DNA of 64,000 bases from Amycolatopsis nalaikhensis. Its GTDB lineage: Bacteria; Actinomycetota; Actinomycetes; Mycobacteriales; Pseudonocardiaceae. Within the stretch, counting starts at the first letter, position 1. Each line of letters starts with the position of its first letter. Position numbers and translations under genes: made by a program. A model generated the notes under the pieces. The model did not search any database. It was not told the origin of the DNA and worked only from the letters and a program-made list of their open reading frames with translations. Shown piece by piece: positions 50,373 to 59,264 of the stretch. The stretch covers positions 4,781,501 through 4,845,500 of the forward strand of contig NZ_CP127173.1 of assembly GCF_030264295.1 (NCBI RefSeq). Reading direction: 5' to 3'.

Positions 50373-51152
50373 ATGCGTTATCGCCCACTCGGTTCCGATC
50401 CGCTCGACCCGCGACTGGGCCGGTTCATTCCGGACGACTGGCGGCACGTGGAAAGGTACCCGCTGTCCGCGTTGGCCGAGGAGGACCGCCCGACCCGCGC
50501 GCCGGTCGTCATCGGCGTCAGCTGGTACTCGGCGTTCGACAAGCCCGAGAAGGACGAGACCTCCGGCGAGTTCTTCATCGCGAGGGACGGCGTCAAGAAG
50601 CTCGGCCGGATCCGCGGTGGCCACTGCGTGTGCCTCGAGCCGGGCGGCACCCCGGACACCGACGCCTGGTACGCGTTCTACGACCAGGGCCAGGAAGGCG
50701 CCTGCGTCGGGTTCGGCTGGTCGCGCTGCATGTCGATCTTCAACGGCAGCGAGTACGCCGCCCGCTGGCTCTGGGACCAGGCCAAGAAGCGCGACGAGTG
50801 GCCCGAGACCAACCCGGGCGACGAGAACGGGACGTCGGTCCGCGCCGCGGCCGAGGTGCTCCTCGAGGCCGGGCACGTCCTGTGGGACGAGTCCTACGAG
50901 GGCGACGACTTCCACGCGCGCGAGAACTACGTGCCCGAAGCCAAGCAGGGCATCAAGGCCTTCCGCTGGGCGCGGACGGTCGAGGACGTGCACGCCGTCC
51001 TCGGCAACGAGCGGGCCGACGAGCTCGGCGCCGTGCCGATCCTCAACTCGTGGGGCCCCGGCTACCCGCACCGGACCTACCTGCCCGACGAGGTCCTCGC
51101 CTTCCTGATCAACGAGGAGGCGGGCGAGATCGCCGTCCCGACCGATCGCTGA
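50373..51152 (+). CDS. Papain-like C1 family peptidase with unusual motif order
   Basis: A 259-residue protein with no signal peptide. It carries papain-type signatures: DQGQEGACVGFGWS (Gln-Cys site), GGHCVCLEPGG (His site) and ILNSWGPGY (Asn site). In normal C1 enzymes the order is Cys, His, Asn; here the His motif comes before the Cys motif, as in a circular permutation. The N-terminus (RPLGSDPLDPRLGRFIPDDW) is not typical of proteases. It may cleave peptides in the cytoplasm or be a non-catalytic relative. SD GGAGGA precedes ATG 50373. Confidence 0.7.
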   Translation: MRYRPLGSDPLDPRLGRFIPDDWRHVERYPLSALAEEDRPTRAPVVIGVSWYSAFDKPEKDETSGEFFIARDGVKKLGRIRGGHCVCLEPGGTPDTDAWYAFYDQGQEGACVGFGWSRCMSIFNGSEYAARWLWDQAKKRDEWPETNPGDENGTSVRAAAEVLLEAGHVLWDESYEGDDFHARENYVPEAKQGIKAFRWARTVEDVHAVLGNERADELGAVPILNSWGPGYPHRTYLPDEVLAFLINEEAGEIAVPTDR

Positions 51153-51179
51153 CCGGCCGCCGCTCCCGCGGCGCGTGAA

Positions 51180-51226
51180 CCGAAGGCGCGTTTCCCCTGG
51201 TCAAGGCCGGGGAGGCGCGCCTTCGG
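51180..51226 (+). terminator. Hairpin terminator after the papain-like gene
   Basis: An 11-bp GC stem (51180-51190 with 51216-51226), extended by TTCCCC..GGGGA pairing, lies 28 bp after the stop. Confidence 0.7.
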
Positions 51227-51270
51227 CCTACTTTGGACACGTCAGCGTGCCGACCCTGAATGCATGCAGT

Positions 51271-51294
51271 ACTGTCCGGATCCGACAGGACAGT
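51271..51294. promoter_or_regulatory. Operator-like palindrome upstream of the symporter gene
   Basis: ACTGTCC-N10-GGACAGT (51271-51294) encloses a second, nested repeat CTGTC-CGGATCC-GACAG. It lies 57 bp before the symporter start and may be the operator of its promoter. Confidence 0.5.
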
Positions 51295-51350
51295 GGTGAT
51301 TCCTGTGGGTTGTTGTCCGGTTTGAAAAGCTACTGCAGGAGGTGGGTCGG

Positions 51351-53048
51351 GTGCTCGTCCTAGCCGATGCGAACCTGCGACTCGACGCGAGCGCGATCGA
51401 CTACATCGAGTTGGCGTTCTACTTCGTCCTCGTGCTCGGCATCGGGTACCTGGCGCGTCGGCAGGTGTCCAGCAGCCTCGACTTCTTCCTGTCGGGCCGA
51501 TCGCTGCCGGCCTGGGTGACCGGCCTCGCGTTCATCTCGGCGAACCTCGGCGCGGTCGAGGTCATGGGCATGTCGGCCAACGGCGCCCAGTACGGCCTGC
51601 CGACCGTGCACTACTTCTGGATCGGCGCCATCCCGGCGATGCTGTTCCTCGGCATCGTGATGATGCCGTTCTACTACGGCTCGAAGGTCCGCAGCGTCCC
51701 CGAGTTCATGCGGCGGCGTTTCGGCAAACCGGCCCACCTGGTCAACGGCATCAGCTTCGCCGCCGCGCAGATCCTGATCGCGGGCGCGAACCTGTTCCTG
51801 CTGGCCAGCGTGGTGAACCTGCTGCTCGGCTGGCCGCTGTGGGTGTCGATCATCGTCGCCGCCGCGATCGTGCTCTCCTACACCGCGCTTGGCGGCCTGT
51901 CCGCCGCGATCTACAACGAGGTCCTGCAGTTCTTCGTGATCGTCATCGCACTGGTGCCGCTGACGATCATCGGCCTGGTCAAGGTCGGCGGCTGGCAGGG
52001 CCTGGTCGACAAGGTCACCAACAGCCCGGGCGGCTCGGCGCAGCTGCACTCGTGGCCCGGCGACAACCTGACCGGCTTCGGCAACAGCATCCTGTCGGTG
52101 CTGGGCATCGTGTTCGGTCTCGGCTTCGTCCTCTCGTTCGGTTACTGGACGACGAACTTCGTCGAGGTCCAGCGCGCGATGGCGTCGAAGAGCATGTCGG
52201 CCGCCCGCCGCACGCCGATCATCGGCGCCTTCCCGAAGATGCTGGTGCCGTTCATCGTCATCATCCCGGGCATGATCGCCGCGGTCAGCGTCTCCGAGTA
52301 CGTCAAGGACAAGCAGGTCCTGCTCGACGGCGGCAAGGCCGAAAGCGGCGTCACGTTCAACAACGCGCTCCTGCTGCTGATGCGCGACCTGCTCCCGAAC
52401 GGCATGCTCGGCATCGCCATCGCCGGTCTGCTGGCCTCCTTCATGGCGGGCATGGCGGCGAACCTGAGCTCGTTCAACACCGTCTTCACGTACGACATCT
52501 GGCAGACGTACGTGAAGAAGGACAAGCCGGACCACTACTACCTGAACCTGGGCCGCGTGGTGACCTCCGGCGGCACGATCCTCGCGATCGGCACCGCGTT
52601 CATCGCGTCGAACTCCGGGAACATCCTGAACTACCTGCAGGACCTGTTCTCCTTCTTCAACGCGCCGCTGTTCGCCACGTTCATCCTCGGCATGTTCTGG
52701 AAGCGGATGACCCCGCACGCCGGCTGGGTCGGCCTCGTGCTCGGTACCGCGTCGGCGATCACCGTCTGGAGCCTCTCGCAGGCCGGGGTGCTCGGCCTCA
52801 CCGGGCAGGGCATCAGCTTCGTCGCCGCCGGGACCGCGTTCGTCGTCGACATCGTGGCGAGCGTCGTGGTGTCGATGGCCACCAAGCCGAAGCCGGACGA
52901 GGAGCTCGTCGGCCTCGTCTACTCGCTCACCCCGCGCGACTCGCTCAAGCACGACGACACCGGCGAGAACGCGGGCTGGTACCGCAAGCCGGGCCTGCTC
53001 GCGGGCATCGTGCTCATCCTGACCATCGCGCTCAACGCCATCTTCTAG
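51351..53048 (+). CDS. Sodium:solute symporter family transporter
   Basis: A 565-residue, roughly 13- to 14-helix SSS/SGLT-type transporter. Family features are YLARRQVSSSLDFFLSGRSLPAWVTG at the N-terminus, ALGGLSAAIYNEVLQFFVI in the middle and GMAANLSSFNTVFTYDIW. GTG 51351 is preferred because AGGAGG lies eight bases upstream. A 94-residue two-helix protein follows at 10 bp, probably its partner. The substrate is unknown (sugar, carboxylate or amino acid). Confidence 0.85.
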   Translation: MLVLADANLRLDASAIDYIELAFYFVLVLGIGYLARRQVSSSLDFFLSGRSLPAWVTGLAFISANLGAVEVMGMSANGAQYGLPTVHYFWIGAIPAMLFLGIVMMPFYYGSKVRSVPEFMRRRFGKPAHLVNGISFAAAQILIAGANLFLLASVVNLLLGWPLWVSIIVAAAIVLSYTALGGLSAAIYNEVLQFFVIVIALVPLTIIGLVKVGGWQGLVDKVTNSPGGSAQLHSWPGDNLTGFGNSILSVLGIVFGLGFVLSFGYWTTNFVEVQRAMASKSMSAARRTPIIGAFPKMLVPFIVIIPGMIAAVSVSEYVKDKQVLLDGGKAESGVTFNNALLLLMRDLLPNGMLGIAIAGLLASFMAGMAANLSSFNTVFTYDIWQTYVKKDKPDHYYLNLGRVVTSGGTILAIGTAFIASNSGNILNYLQDLFSFFNAPLFATFILGMFWKRMTPHAGWVGLVLGTASAITVWSLSQAGVLGLTGQGISFVAAGTAFVVDIVASVVVSMATKPKPDEELVGLVYSLTPRDSLKHDDTGENAGWYRKPGLLAGIVLILTIALNAIF

Positions 53049-53057
53049 GAGGTCGGA

Positions 53058-53342
53058 ATGGCTACCGAGTCCGGCGCGAAACCGCACAAGGCGGGCGCCT
53101 TCGACATCCGGCTGATCATCGCCCTGCTGATCGGCGTGTACGGCGTGATCCTCACGGTGATGGGCATCGGCTTCACCTCCGACGAGGAGATCAAGAAGGC
53201 GGCCGACGTCAACATCAACCTGTGGGCCGGGATCGGCATGCTGGTCGTCGCCGCGCTCTTCGTCATCTGGGCGAAGGTGCGGCCGCTGATCGTGCCCGCC
53301 GAACCCGAGACCGACGGCACACCCGCCACCCCGGGTGAATAG
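53058..53342 (+). CDS. Small membrane protein linked to the symporter
   Basis: A 94-residue protein with two transmembrane helices (IIALLIGVYGVILTVMGIGF and WAGIGMLVVAALFVIWA). It follows the SSS transporter by 10 bp with its own AGGAGG site. It is probably a small accessory subunit; paired short proteins of this type are known for other symporters. Function not established. Confidence 0.7.
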   Translation: MATESGAKPHKAGAFDIRLIIALLIGVYGVILTVMGIGFTSDEEIKKAADVNINLWAGIGMLVVAALFVIWAKVRPLIVPAEPETDGTPATPGE

Positions 53343-53389
53343 CCGGGTTGTCCGGACAGCGGCGCGAGGTTGCCGCTACCGTGCATCGC

Positions 53390-54391
53390 GTGTTCCCTGA
53401 CGCCCGGCGCCGCCGTCTCCCGAAGCTGTTCCTGCTGGTCACCGCCCTCGCGCTGCCGCTGACCGCGTGCGGGCAGGACCTCGGCAAGTCCAACTTCGCG
53501 CGGACGACGGTGCCGGCGTCGGCCGGTACCGGCCAGGTCGCCGACGGCCCGATCACCGACCCCGCCGTGGCCGCGAACGTGCTGCGCACGGTCAAGCCGT
53601 GCCAGTTCCTCACCAAGGAGGCGCTCGGCGCGCTCGGGCTCGGCACCGTCGAGGAGGACCCGTCGCCGTCGTCGATCGCCTTCGACACCTGCAGCAACAA
53701 GGTGAAGGACCCCGGCGGCAAGGAGATCCGCTTCCAGTTCGAGATCGGCAGCACCCTGCTGCCGCGCGCGGACAAGACGGCCGGGCAGGTCGGCGGGCTG
53801 CCGCTGCGGGTGAACAAGACCGACGACACCGACTGCACGCTCGCGGCGATGACGGCCCTGAACCCGGACAACGCCCTGATGCTGTCGGTCACCTACGCCG
53901 GCGACCCCTGCCGTCCCGGGCAGACGCTGATGGAGGCCGTCGTCCAGAAGCTGCACGGCTCGCCGGAGAAGTACCCGACGCCGCCGGGCACCCTGCTGAC
54001 CGCCGACCCGTGCGCCATGGCCGACTCCGCGGTGGTGGCCAGCGCCGTGCCCTCGGCGAAGTCGGCGCCGTCGAGCCTGCACTCCTGCGACTGGAAGAGC
54101 AACGGCACCGACCCGACGATCACCGTCGAGTTCCTGCCGGGCCTGCCCCCGATCGTCGGCGACGGGTACTCCAAGGTGGACATCGGCGGCGGCGTGACCG
54201 CCTACCAGAAACCGGACGACAACACCTCGCGGTGCTCGGTCGAGTGGCAGCACCGGCCGTGGCAGGGCGACGACGTCGAACTGGCCCAGGTGGACTACCA
54301 GAGCTACGCCGCCAAACCGGACACCGACGACCCGTGCGGCAAGGCGGTCGCCGTCGCGAAGAACGTGGTCACGAAGCTCCCGAAACCCTGA
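53390..54391 (+). CDS. DUF3558-like lipoprotein with two repeated domains
   Basis: A roughly 333-residue lipoprotein with signal segment LFLLVTALALPLTACGQ (lipobox LTAC) and two related halves, each opening with a Cys-containing ADPCAMAD or VKPCQFLTKEAL motif, as in the DUF3558 family of mycolata and Pseudonocardiales. A TACCGT box seven bases before GTG 53390 suggests a leaderless transcript; GTG 53381 is an alternative. Function unknown; exported surface protein. Confidence 0.7.
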   Translation: MFPDARRRRLPKLFLLVTALALPLTACGQDLGKSNFARTTVPASAGTGQVADGPITDPAVAANVLRTVKPCQFLTKEALGALGLGTVEEDPSPSSIAFDTCSNKVKDPGGKEIRFQFEIGSTLLPRADKTAGQVGGLPLRVNKTDDTDCTLAAMTALNPDNALMLSVTYAGDPCRPGQTLMEAVVQKLHGSPEKYPTPPGTLLTADPCAMADSAVVASAVPSAKSAPSSLHSCDWKSNGTDPTITVEFLPGLPPIVGDGYSKVDIGGGVTAYQKPDDNTSRCSVEWQHRPWQGDDVELAQVDYQSYAAKPDTDDPCGKAVAVAKNVVTKLPKP

Positions 54392-54458
54392 CCTGGCGGC
54401 GGGCCGCGCGGGGCGGTAGGAAGGGGGCACCCCACCCGCCGATGTGCCGGAGGCTGCC

Positions 54459-55460
54459 GTGAAGAAGATCATCAACGATCCGGCGAACGTGGTCGCGGAG
54501 TCGCTGCGGGGCCTCGCGGCCGCGCACGCCGACATCCTCCGCGTCCAGTACGACCCGGACGTCGTGATCCGCGCCGACGCCCCGGTCGCGGGCAAGGTCG
54601 CCGTCATCTCCGGCGGCGGTTCCGGCCACGAGCCGCTGCACGGCGGGTTCGTCGGGCACGGCATGCTCGCCGCCGCCGTGCCCGGCGCGGTGTTCACCTC
54701 GCCGACGCCGGACGCCGTGCAGGCCGCGGTCACCGCGACCACCGGCGACGCGGGCGCGCTGCTGATCGTGAAGAACTACACCGGCGACGTGCTGAACTTC
54801 GAGACGGCCGCCGAGCTGGCCGCTGCCGAGGGCCTCGACGTGCGCAGCGTCGTGATCGACGACGACGTCGCGGTCAAGGACTCGACGTACACCGCGGGCC
54901 GCCGCGGCGTCGGCGGGACGGTGCTGCTGGAGAAGCTCACGGGCGCCGCCGCCGAACGCGGCGACTCGCTCGACGCCGTCACCGCGCTGGCGGAGAAGGT
55001 GATCGGCCAGGTGCGCTCGATCGGCGTCGCGCTGACCGCGCCGACCGTGCCGCACGCCGGCACCCCCAGCTTCGACCTCGACGACGGCGAGATCGAGTTC
55101 GGCATCGGCATCCACGGCGAACCCGGTCGCGAGCGGATCCCCCTCGAACCCGCCGACGCGCTCGTGGCGCGGATGGTCGACGCGGTCGTCTCGGACTTGC
55201 CGTTCGCCTCGGGCGACCGCGTGCTGCTGTTCACCAACTCGATGGGCGGCACCCCGCTCGTCGAGCTGTACCTGGCCCACGGCATCGCCGAGCGGCTGCT
55301 GGCCGAGCGTGGGATCGTGGTCGAACGCCGGCTGGTCGGCCCGTACATCACCAGCCTCGAGATGCAGGGGATGAGTCTGACGTTGCTCAAGCTGGACGAC
55401 GAGCTGACCGAGCTCTGGGACGCCCCGGTCAACACCGCGGCCCTGCGCTGGGGGCTCTGA
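54459..55460 (+). CDS. dhaK: Dihydroxyacetone kinase subunit DhaK
   Basis: DhaK binds dihydroxyacetone through a covalent hemiaminal to its histidine (in GIGIHGEPGRE) and is phosphorylated by DhaL. The 333-residue protein has the loop ISGGGSGHEPLHGGFVGHGM. GTG 54459 is favoured (GGAGG upstream). Its stop overlaps the dhaL ATG. Confidence 0.93.
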   Translation: MKKIINDPANVVAESLRGLAAAHADILRVQYDPDVVIRADAPVAGKVAVISGGGSGHEPLHGGFVGHGMLAAAVPGAVFTSPTPDAVQAAVTATTGDAGALLIVKNYTGDVLNFETAAELAAAEGLDVRSVVIDDDVAVKDSTYTAGRRGVGGTVLLEKLTGAAAERGDSLDAVTALAEKVIGQVRSIGVALTAPTVPHAGTPSFDLDDGEIEFGIGIHGEPGRERIPLEPADALVARMVDAVVSDLPFASGDRVLLFTNSMGGTPLVELYLAHGIAERLLAERGIVVERRLVGPYITSLEMQGMSLTLLKLDDELTELWDAPVNTAALRWGL

Positions 55461-56089
55461 TGAGCTGCAAGGCCGAAGGGGTCGCGGCGGCCGTGCGCGC
55501 CGCCGCGGAGGTCGTCGCCGAGCACCGCGTGGAGCTGATCGACCTCGACCGCGCGATCGGCGACGGCGACCACGGCGAGAACATGAACCGCGGCTTCGCG
55601 GCCGTCGTCGCGGCGCTCGACACGAGCGTGCCGGACACACCGGGCGGGGTGCTGAAGCTCGTCGCGACGACGTTGATCTCCAAGGTCGGCGGGGCCGCCG
55701 GCCCGTTGTACGGCACGGCTTTCCTGCGTGCCTCGGCCAAGCTCGGTACCGCCGACACCCTCGACGTCCCGGCGCTGCTGGACGCGCTGCGCGCCGGGCT
55801 CGAAGGCGTCCAGGCCCGCGGCAAGGCCGTCGGCGGCGACGCGACCATGGTCGACGCCCTGATCCCGGCGGTGTCGGCCGCGGAGAAGGCGGCCGAGGAG
55901 GGCGGCGACCTGGCGGCGGTGCTGACCGCGGCGGCCGACGCGGCCGACCGCGGCGCGGAGTCCACAGTGGACCTGGTGCCGCGCAAGGGCCGGGCGTCCT
56001 ACCTCGGCGAGCGCGCGGTGGGGCACCTGGACCCCGGCGCGCGGTCTTCGGCGCTGCTGCTTCGCGCGTTCGCTGGAGCCGCCCGGTGA
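55460..56089 (+). CDS. dhaL: Dihydroxyacetone kinase subunit DhaL
   Basis: The ADP-binding subunit of 209 aa has the metal-binding DRAIGDGDHGENMNRGF motif and GGAAGPLYGTAF, both typical of DhaL. ADP stays bound and is rephosphorylated by DhaM. Overlaps with both neighbours show tight coupling. Confidence 0.94.
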   Translation: MSCKAEGVAAAVRAAAEVVAEHRVELIDLDRAIGDGDHGENMNRGFAAVVAALDTSVPDTPGGVLKLVATTLISKVGGAAGPLYGTAFLRASAKLGTADTLDVPALLDALRAGLEGVQARGKAVGGDATMVDALIPAVSAAEKAAEEGGDLAAVLTAAADAADRGAESTVDLVPRKGRASYLGERAVGHLDPGARSSALLLRAFAGAAR

Positions 56090-56757
56090 GCGTCGGAATC
56101 GTGCTCGTGTCGCACAGCGCGAAGCTCGCCGAAGGACTGGCCGAGCTGGCCGCGCAGATGGCCCCGGACGTCACCATCGTGCCGGCGGGCGGCCTCTCAG
56201 ACGGGTCGATCGGCACGGACTACGACGAGGTCGTCGCGGCCACCCAGCGCGCCGACCGCGGCGACGGCGTCGTGCTGCTCTACGACCTCGGCAGCGCGCA
56301 GATGACGGCGGAACTGGCCGTCGAGTCGCTGGCCGACCCGTCGGCCGCGGTCGTCGCGGACGGCCCGCTGGTCGAAGGCGCGATCGCGGCGGCGGTCGCG
56401 GCCCAGGCGGGGCAGGACCGCAACGGAGTGGCCGAGGCAGCGGCAGCGGCCGGGGTGCCCGAGGACCTGTCCCCGGCCGAAGCCACGGCCGGTGGCGAGG
56501 AGATCGAGCTGGAGCTGCGCAACGACGTCGGGCTGCACGCGCGGCCGGCCGCCGTCCTGGTGCGCACGCTGAGCGAGTTCGACGCCGAAGTCACCGTGCG
56601 GCTGGGCGACCAGGAAGCCGACGGCCACAGCGTGCTGGCGCTGATGTCGCTCGGCGCCCGCCAAGGCGACCGGATCCGCGTCCGGGCTCGCGGCCCGCAG
56701 GCGGCCGCCGCGCTGGACAAGGTGAAAGAGCTGGTGGACGGCAATTTCGGGGAATGA
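56086..56757 (+). CDS. dhaM: PTS phosphotransferase DhaM fused to HPr
   Basis: A 223-residue two-domain protein. The EIIA-Man-like domain (about 1-125) has the phospho-His10 in VLVSHSAKLA. The HPr domain (about 138-223) has the phospho-His151 in VGLHARPAAVLV. The fusion lets PEP-derived phosphate pass from enzyme I to HPr, EIIA and then DhaL-ADP. Unlike the E. coli DhaM it has no enzyme-I part, so a separate enzyme I must be encoded elsewhere. Confidence 0.9.
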   Translation: MSVGIVLVSHSAKLAEGLAELAAQMAPDVTIVPAGGLSDGSIGTDYDEVVAATQRADRGDGVVLLYDLGSAQMTAELAVESLADPSAAVVADGPLVEGAIAAAVAAQAGQDRNGVAEAAAAAGVPEDLSPAEATAGGEEIELELRNDVGLHARPAAVLVRTLSEFDAEVTVRLGDQEADGHSVLALMSLGARQGDRIRVRARGPQAAAALDKVKELVDGNFGE

Positions 56758-56875
56758 GGCCGGGTCGCCGACCGGGTGACTTACCCGGTTCTGACTCGAT
56801 TCCGTCTGGGCTTCGGCAGGGGCGTGTGGCAGCATCGGGGCCAATTACCAGCGAGTAACATCTCTGGAGGCCTCG

Positions 56876-58645
56876 ATGGCGCGGGACATCTCGACGGTCG
56901 GAGTGATCGGCCTGGGCACGATGGGGGCCGGGATCGCCGAAGTGCTCGCGCGCAGCGGGCTCGACGTCGTCACGGTCGAGCTCGACGAGGCGGGGGTCGC
57001 GCGGGGCCGCGGGCACCTGGAGCACTCGACCGAGCGCGCGCTCGCGGGTGGCAAGCTCGACGCCGCGGGCCGCGAGGCACTGCTGAGCCGGATCCGGTAC
57101 AGCACCACGCTGTCTGATCTGTCCGAAGTGGACTTGGTGATCGAGGCGATCCCGGAGAGCCTGGAACTCAAGGCCGACGTGTTCTCCCAGCTGGACAAGA
57201 TCACCCGGCCCGAGGTGGTCTTCGTGTCCAACACGTCGTCGCTGTCGATCACCGAGATCGGGGTGCACACCGCGCGTCCCGGCAAGGTCGTCGGCATGCA
57301 CTTCTTCAACCCGGCGCCGGTGCTGAAGCTCGTCGAGATCGTCAAGACGGTGGTGACCGAGCCGGAGGTGGTCACCGAGGTGGTGGCGTTCGCCGAGCGG
57401 CTCGGCAAGGTGCCGGTGGTGATCGGCGACCGGGCCGGGTTCATCGCGAACGCGCTGCTGTTCGGCTACCTCAACCACGCTGTCCGGATGTACGAGCAGC
57501 GCTACGCGACGCGCGAAGACCTGGACGCGGCGATGCGCTACGGCTGCGGCTACCCGATGGGGCCGCTGGCGCTGCTCGACCTGATCGGGCTGGACACCGC
57601 GTACGAGATCCTCGACACGATGTACCACCAGTCCCGCAACCGCCTGCACGCCCCGGCGCCGCTGCTCAAGCAGATGATCACGGCCGGCCTGCTGGGCCGC
57701 AAGACCGGCCGCGGCTTCTACACCTACGACGCCCCGGACTCGCCGAACGTGGTCGCGGACGCGCCGGTCGCGTCCGTTGTGGACAGCGTGCCGCCCCGGC
57801 CGGTGTCCAAGGTCGGCGTGGTCGGCACCGGAACGATGGCGACCGGAATCGCGGAGGTGTTCGCGAAACGCGGCCTCGACGTCGTGCTGCGAGCCCGGAG
57901 CCTGGAGAAAGCACAGGCGTCGGTGGCGCGCGTCAAGAAGTCCCTCGACAAGGCCGTGGTCCGCGGCAAGCTGTCCGAAGAGGACGCGGCCGCCGCGTTG
58001 GCCCGGATCACCCCGGTGACGGACTTCGAGGCACTGGCCGACGTGGACCTGGTCATCGAGGCGGTGGCCGAGCAGCTTTCGGTGAAGCAGGCGGTGTTCG
58101 CGGCCCTGGACGAGGTGGTCCGCCCGGGCGCGCTCCTGGCGACGACGACCTCGTCGTTGCCGGTGATCGAGTGCGCGGCGGCGACATCCCGCCCCGCGGA
58201 CGTGGTCGGCCTCCACTTCTTCAACCCGGCCCCGGTGATGAAGCTGGTCGAGGTGGTCTCGACGATCGCGACGGCCCCGGACGTCCTGGCGACGGCGAAC
58301 GCGGTCTGCACGGCGGTGGGCAAGCACGCGGTCCACTGTGGAGACCGCGCGGGCTTCATCGTCAACGCGTTGCTGTTCCCGTACTTGAACGACGCGGTGA
58401 AGATGCTGGAGGCCCACTACGCGGGAGCGGACGACATCGACACGGCCATGAAGGTGGGCTGCAGCCTCCCGATGGGCCCGTTCGAGTTGCTGGACGTCGT
58501 CGGGCTGGACGTGTCGCTGGCGATCCAGCGGACGTTGTTCAACGAGTTCCGCGAGGAGGGCTTCGCGCCCGCACCGCTGCTGGAGCACCTGGTGACGGCG
58601 GGGCGGCTCGGGCGGAAGACCGGGAAGGGCTTCAAGGACTACTGA
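56876..58645 (+). CDS. Tandem 3-hydroxyacyl-CoA dehydrogenase
   Basis: 589 aa made of two complete 3-hydroxyacyl-CoA dehydrogenase units (about residues 5-290 and 303-589). Each has the Rossmann motif (GVIGLGTMGAGIAEVLA; GVVGTGTMATGIAEVFA), the catalytic His in HFFNPAP and the C-terminal substrate-binding domain (GRKTGRGFYTYD; GRKTGKGFKDY). It probably oxidises 3-hydroxybutyryl-CoA or longer chains to the 3-keto form with NAD+. SD GGAGG precedes the ATG. Confidence 0.92.
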   Translation: MARDISTVGVIGLGTMGAGIAEVLARSGLDVVTVELDEAGVARGRGHLEHSTERALAGGKLDAAGREALLSRIRYSTTLSDLSEVDLVIEAIPESLELKADVFSQLDKITRPEVVFVSNTSSLSITEIGVHTARPGKVVGMHFFNPAPVLKLVEIVKTVVTEPEVVTEVVAFAERLGKVPVVIGDRAGFIANALLFGYLNHAVRMYEQRYATREDLDAAMRYGCGYPMGPLALLDLIGLDTAYEILDTMYHQSRNRLHAPAPLLKQMITAGLLGRKTGRGFYTYDAPDSPNVVADAPVASVVDSVPPRPVSKVGVVGTGTMATGIAEVFAKRGLDVVLRARSLEKAQASVARVKKSLDKAVVRGKLSEEDAAAALARITPVTDFEALADVDLVIEAVAEQLSVKQAVFAALDEVVRPGALLATTTSSLPVIECAAATSRPADVVGLHFFNPAPVMKLVEVVSTIATAPDVLATANAVCTAVGKHAVHCGDRAGFIVNALLFPYLNDAVKMLEAHYAGADDIDTAMKVGCSLPMGPFELLDVVGLDVSLAIQRTLFNEFREEGFAPAPLLEHLVTAGRLGRKTGKGFKDY

Positions 58646-59161
58646 TCAGTTTCCCAGGCTGAGTGCGACGTTGCCGTTTCGCGCGTCTTCGGGCTGCACC
58701 ATGATGCGGCCTCGGTGGGAGACCTCGACCAGGTAGAACTTCTCGCCCGCCGGGACGTTCGGCGCGGAAAGGGTGAACACGCAGCTGCCGGTACCGTTCG
58801 GGCGGCCGGTCCCCAGCGCGCCTTGGGAGAGCACGGTGCCCGCGGCGTTGTAGACGGTGACCGCCGTCCCGGGGCTGATGTCCGAATAGCCGCCGGAGCC
58901 GCCACAGGTGCTGTAGCCGTATCCGCCGCTGTTCAGCGTGAACGTGCCACGGAGGTCGAACGCCTCACCAGAGTTTGCCGGGATTCCGGCCGGTGCGCCG
59001 GAGCCGGCCAGATCGAGCCCGACCCAGAGGGCGCCGACCAAGGCGGCGCCGCCTGCCGCCGCGAGCAGCAGGTGCCAGGGGTTCGTCCCGGTCCGTGTCG
59101 GCCGCGGGGCCGCCGGCGGCGCCCACGGGTCCGGCGGCACGGGTTCGAACGCACTGGTCAT
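58646..59161 (-). CDS. Membrane-anchored protein with extracytoplasmic domain, unknown function
   Basis: A 171-residue protein with a Pro-rich cytoplasmic start, one transmembrane helix (LLLAAAGGAALVGALWVGLDLAG) and an exported beta-type domain with two Cys (YSTCGGSGGYSDISPGT, GSCVFTLSAPNVPAGEKFYLVEVSHRG). The domain resembles a beta-sandwich module attached to other actinobacterial membrane proteins. Function not known. Confidence 0.65.
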   Translation of the reverse strand: MTSAFEPVPPDPWAPPAAPRPTRTGTNPWHLLLAAAGGAALVGALWVGLDLAGSGAPAGIPANSGEAFDLRGTFTLNSGGYGYSTCGGSGGYSDISPGTAVTVYNAAGTVLSQGALGTGRPNGTGSCVFTLSAPNVPAGEKFYLVEVSHRGRIMVQPEDARNGNVALSLGN

Positions 59162-59264
59162 CGCGGCTCCTCCGTCGGCACGTCCTGGCTCGGACCGTTC
59201 GTGCGTGGAGGTCGGCTGGAAGACGGCGGTTGTTACCCCCGTGCCCGGATCGTGATCGGCTCGC

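Noticed and set aside
54365..54391. GAAGCTC at the end of the DUF3558-like gene as another frame break
   Set aside because: The current frame gives a sensible C-terminus (KLPKP) and stop. Removing a base would only create a longer unmatched tail.
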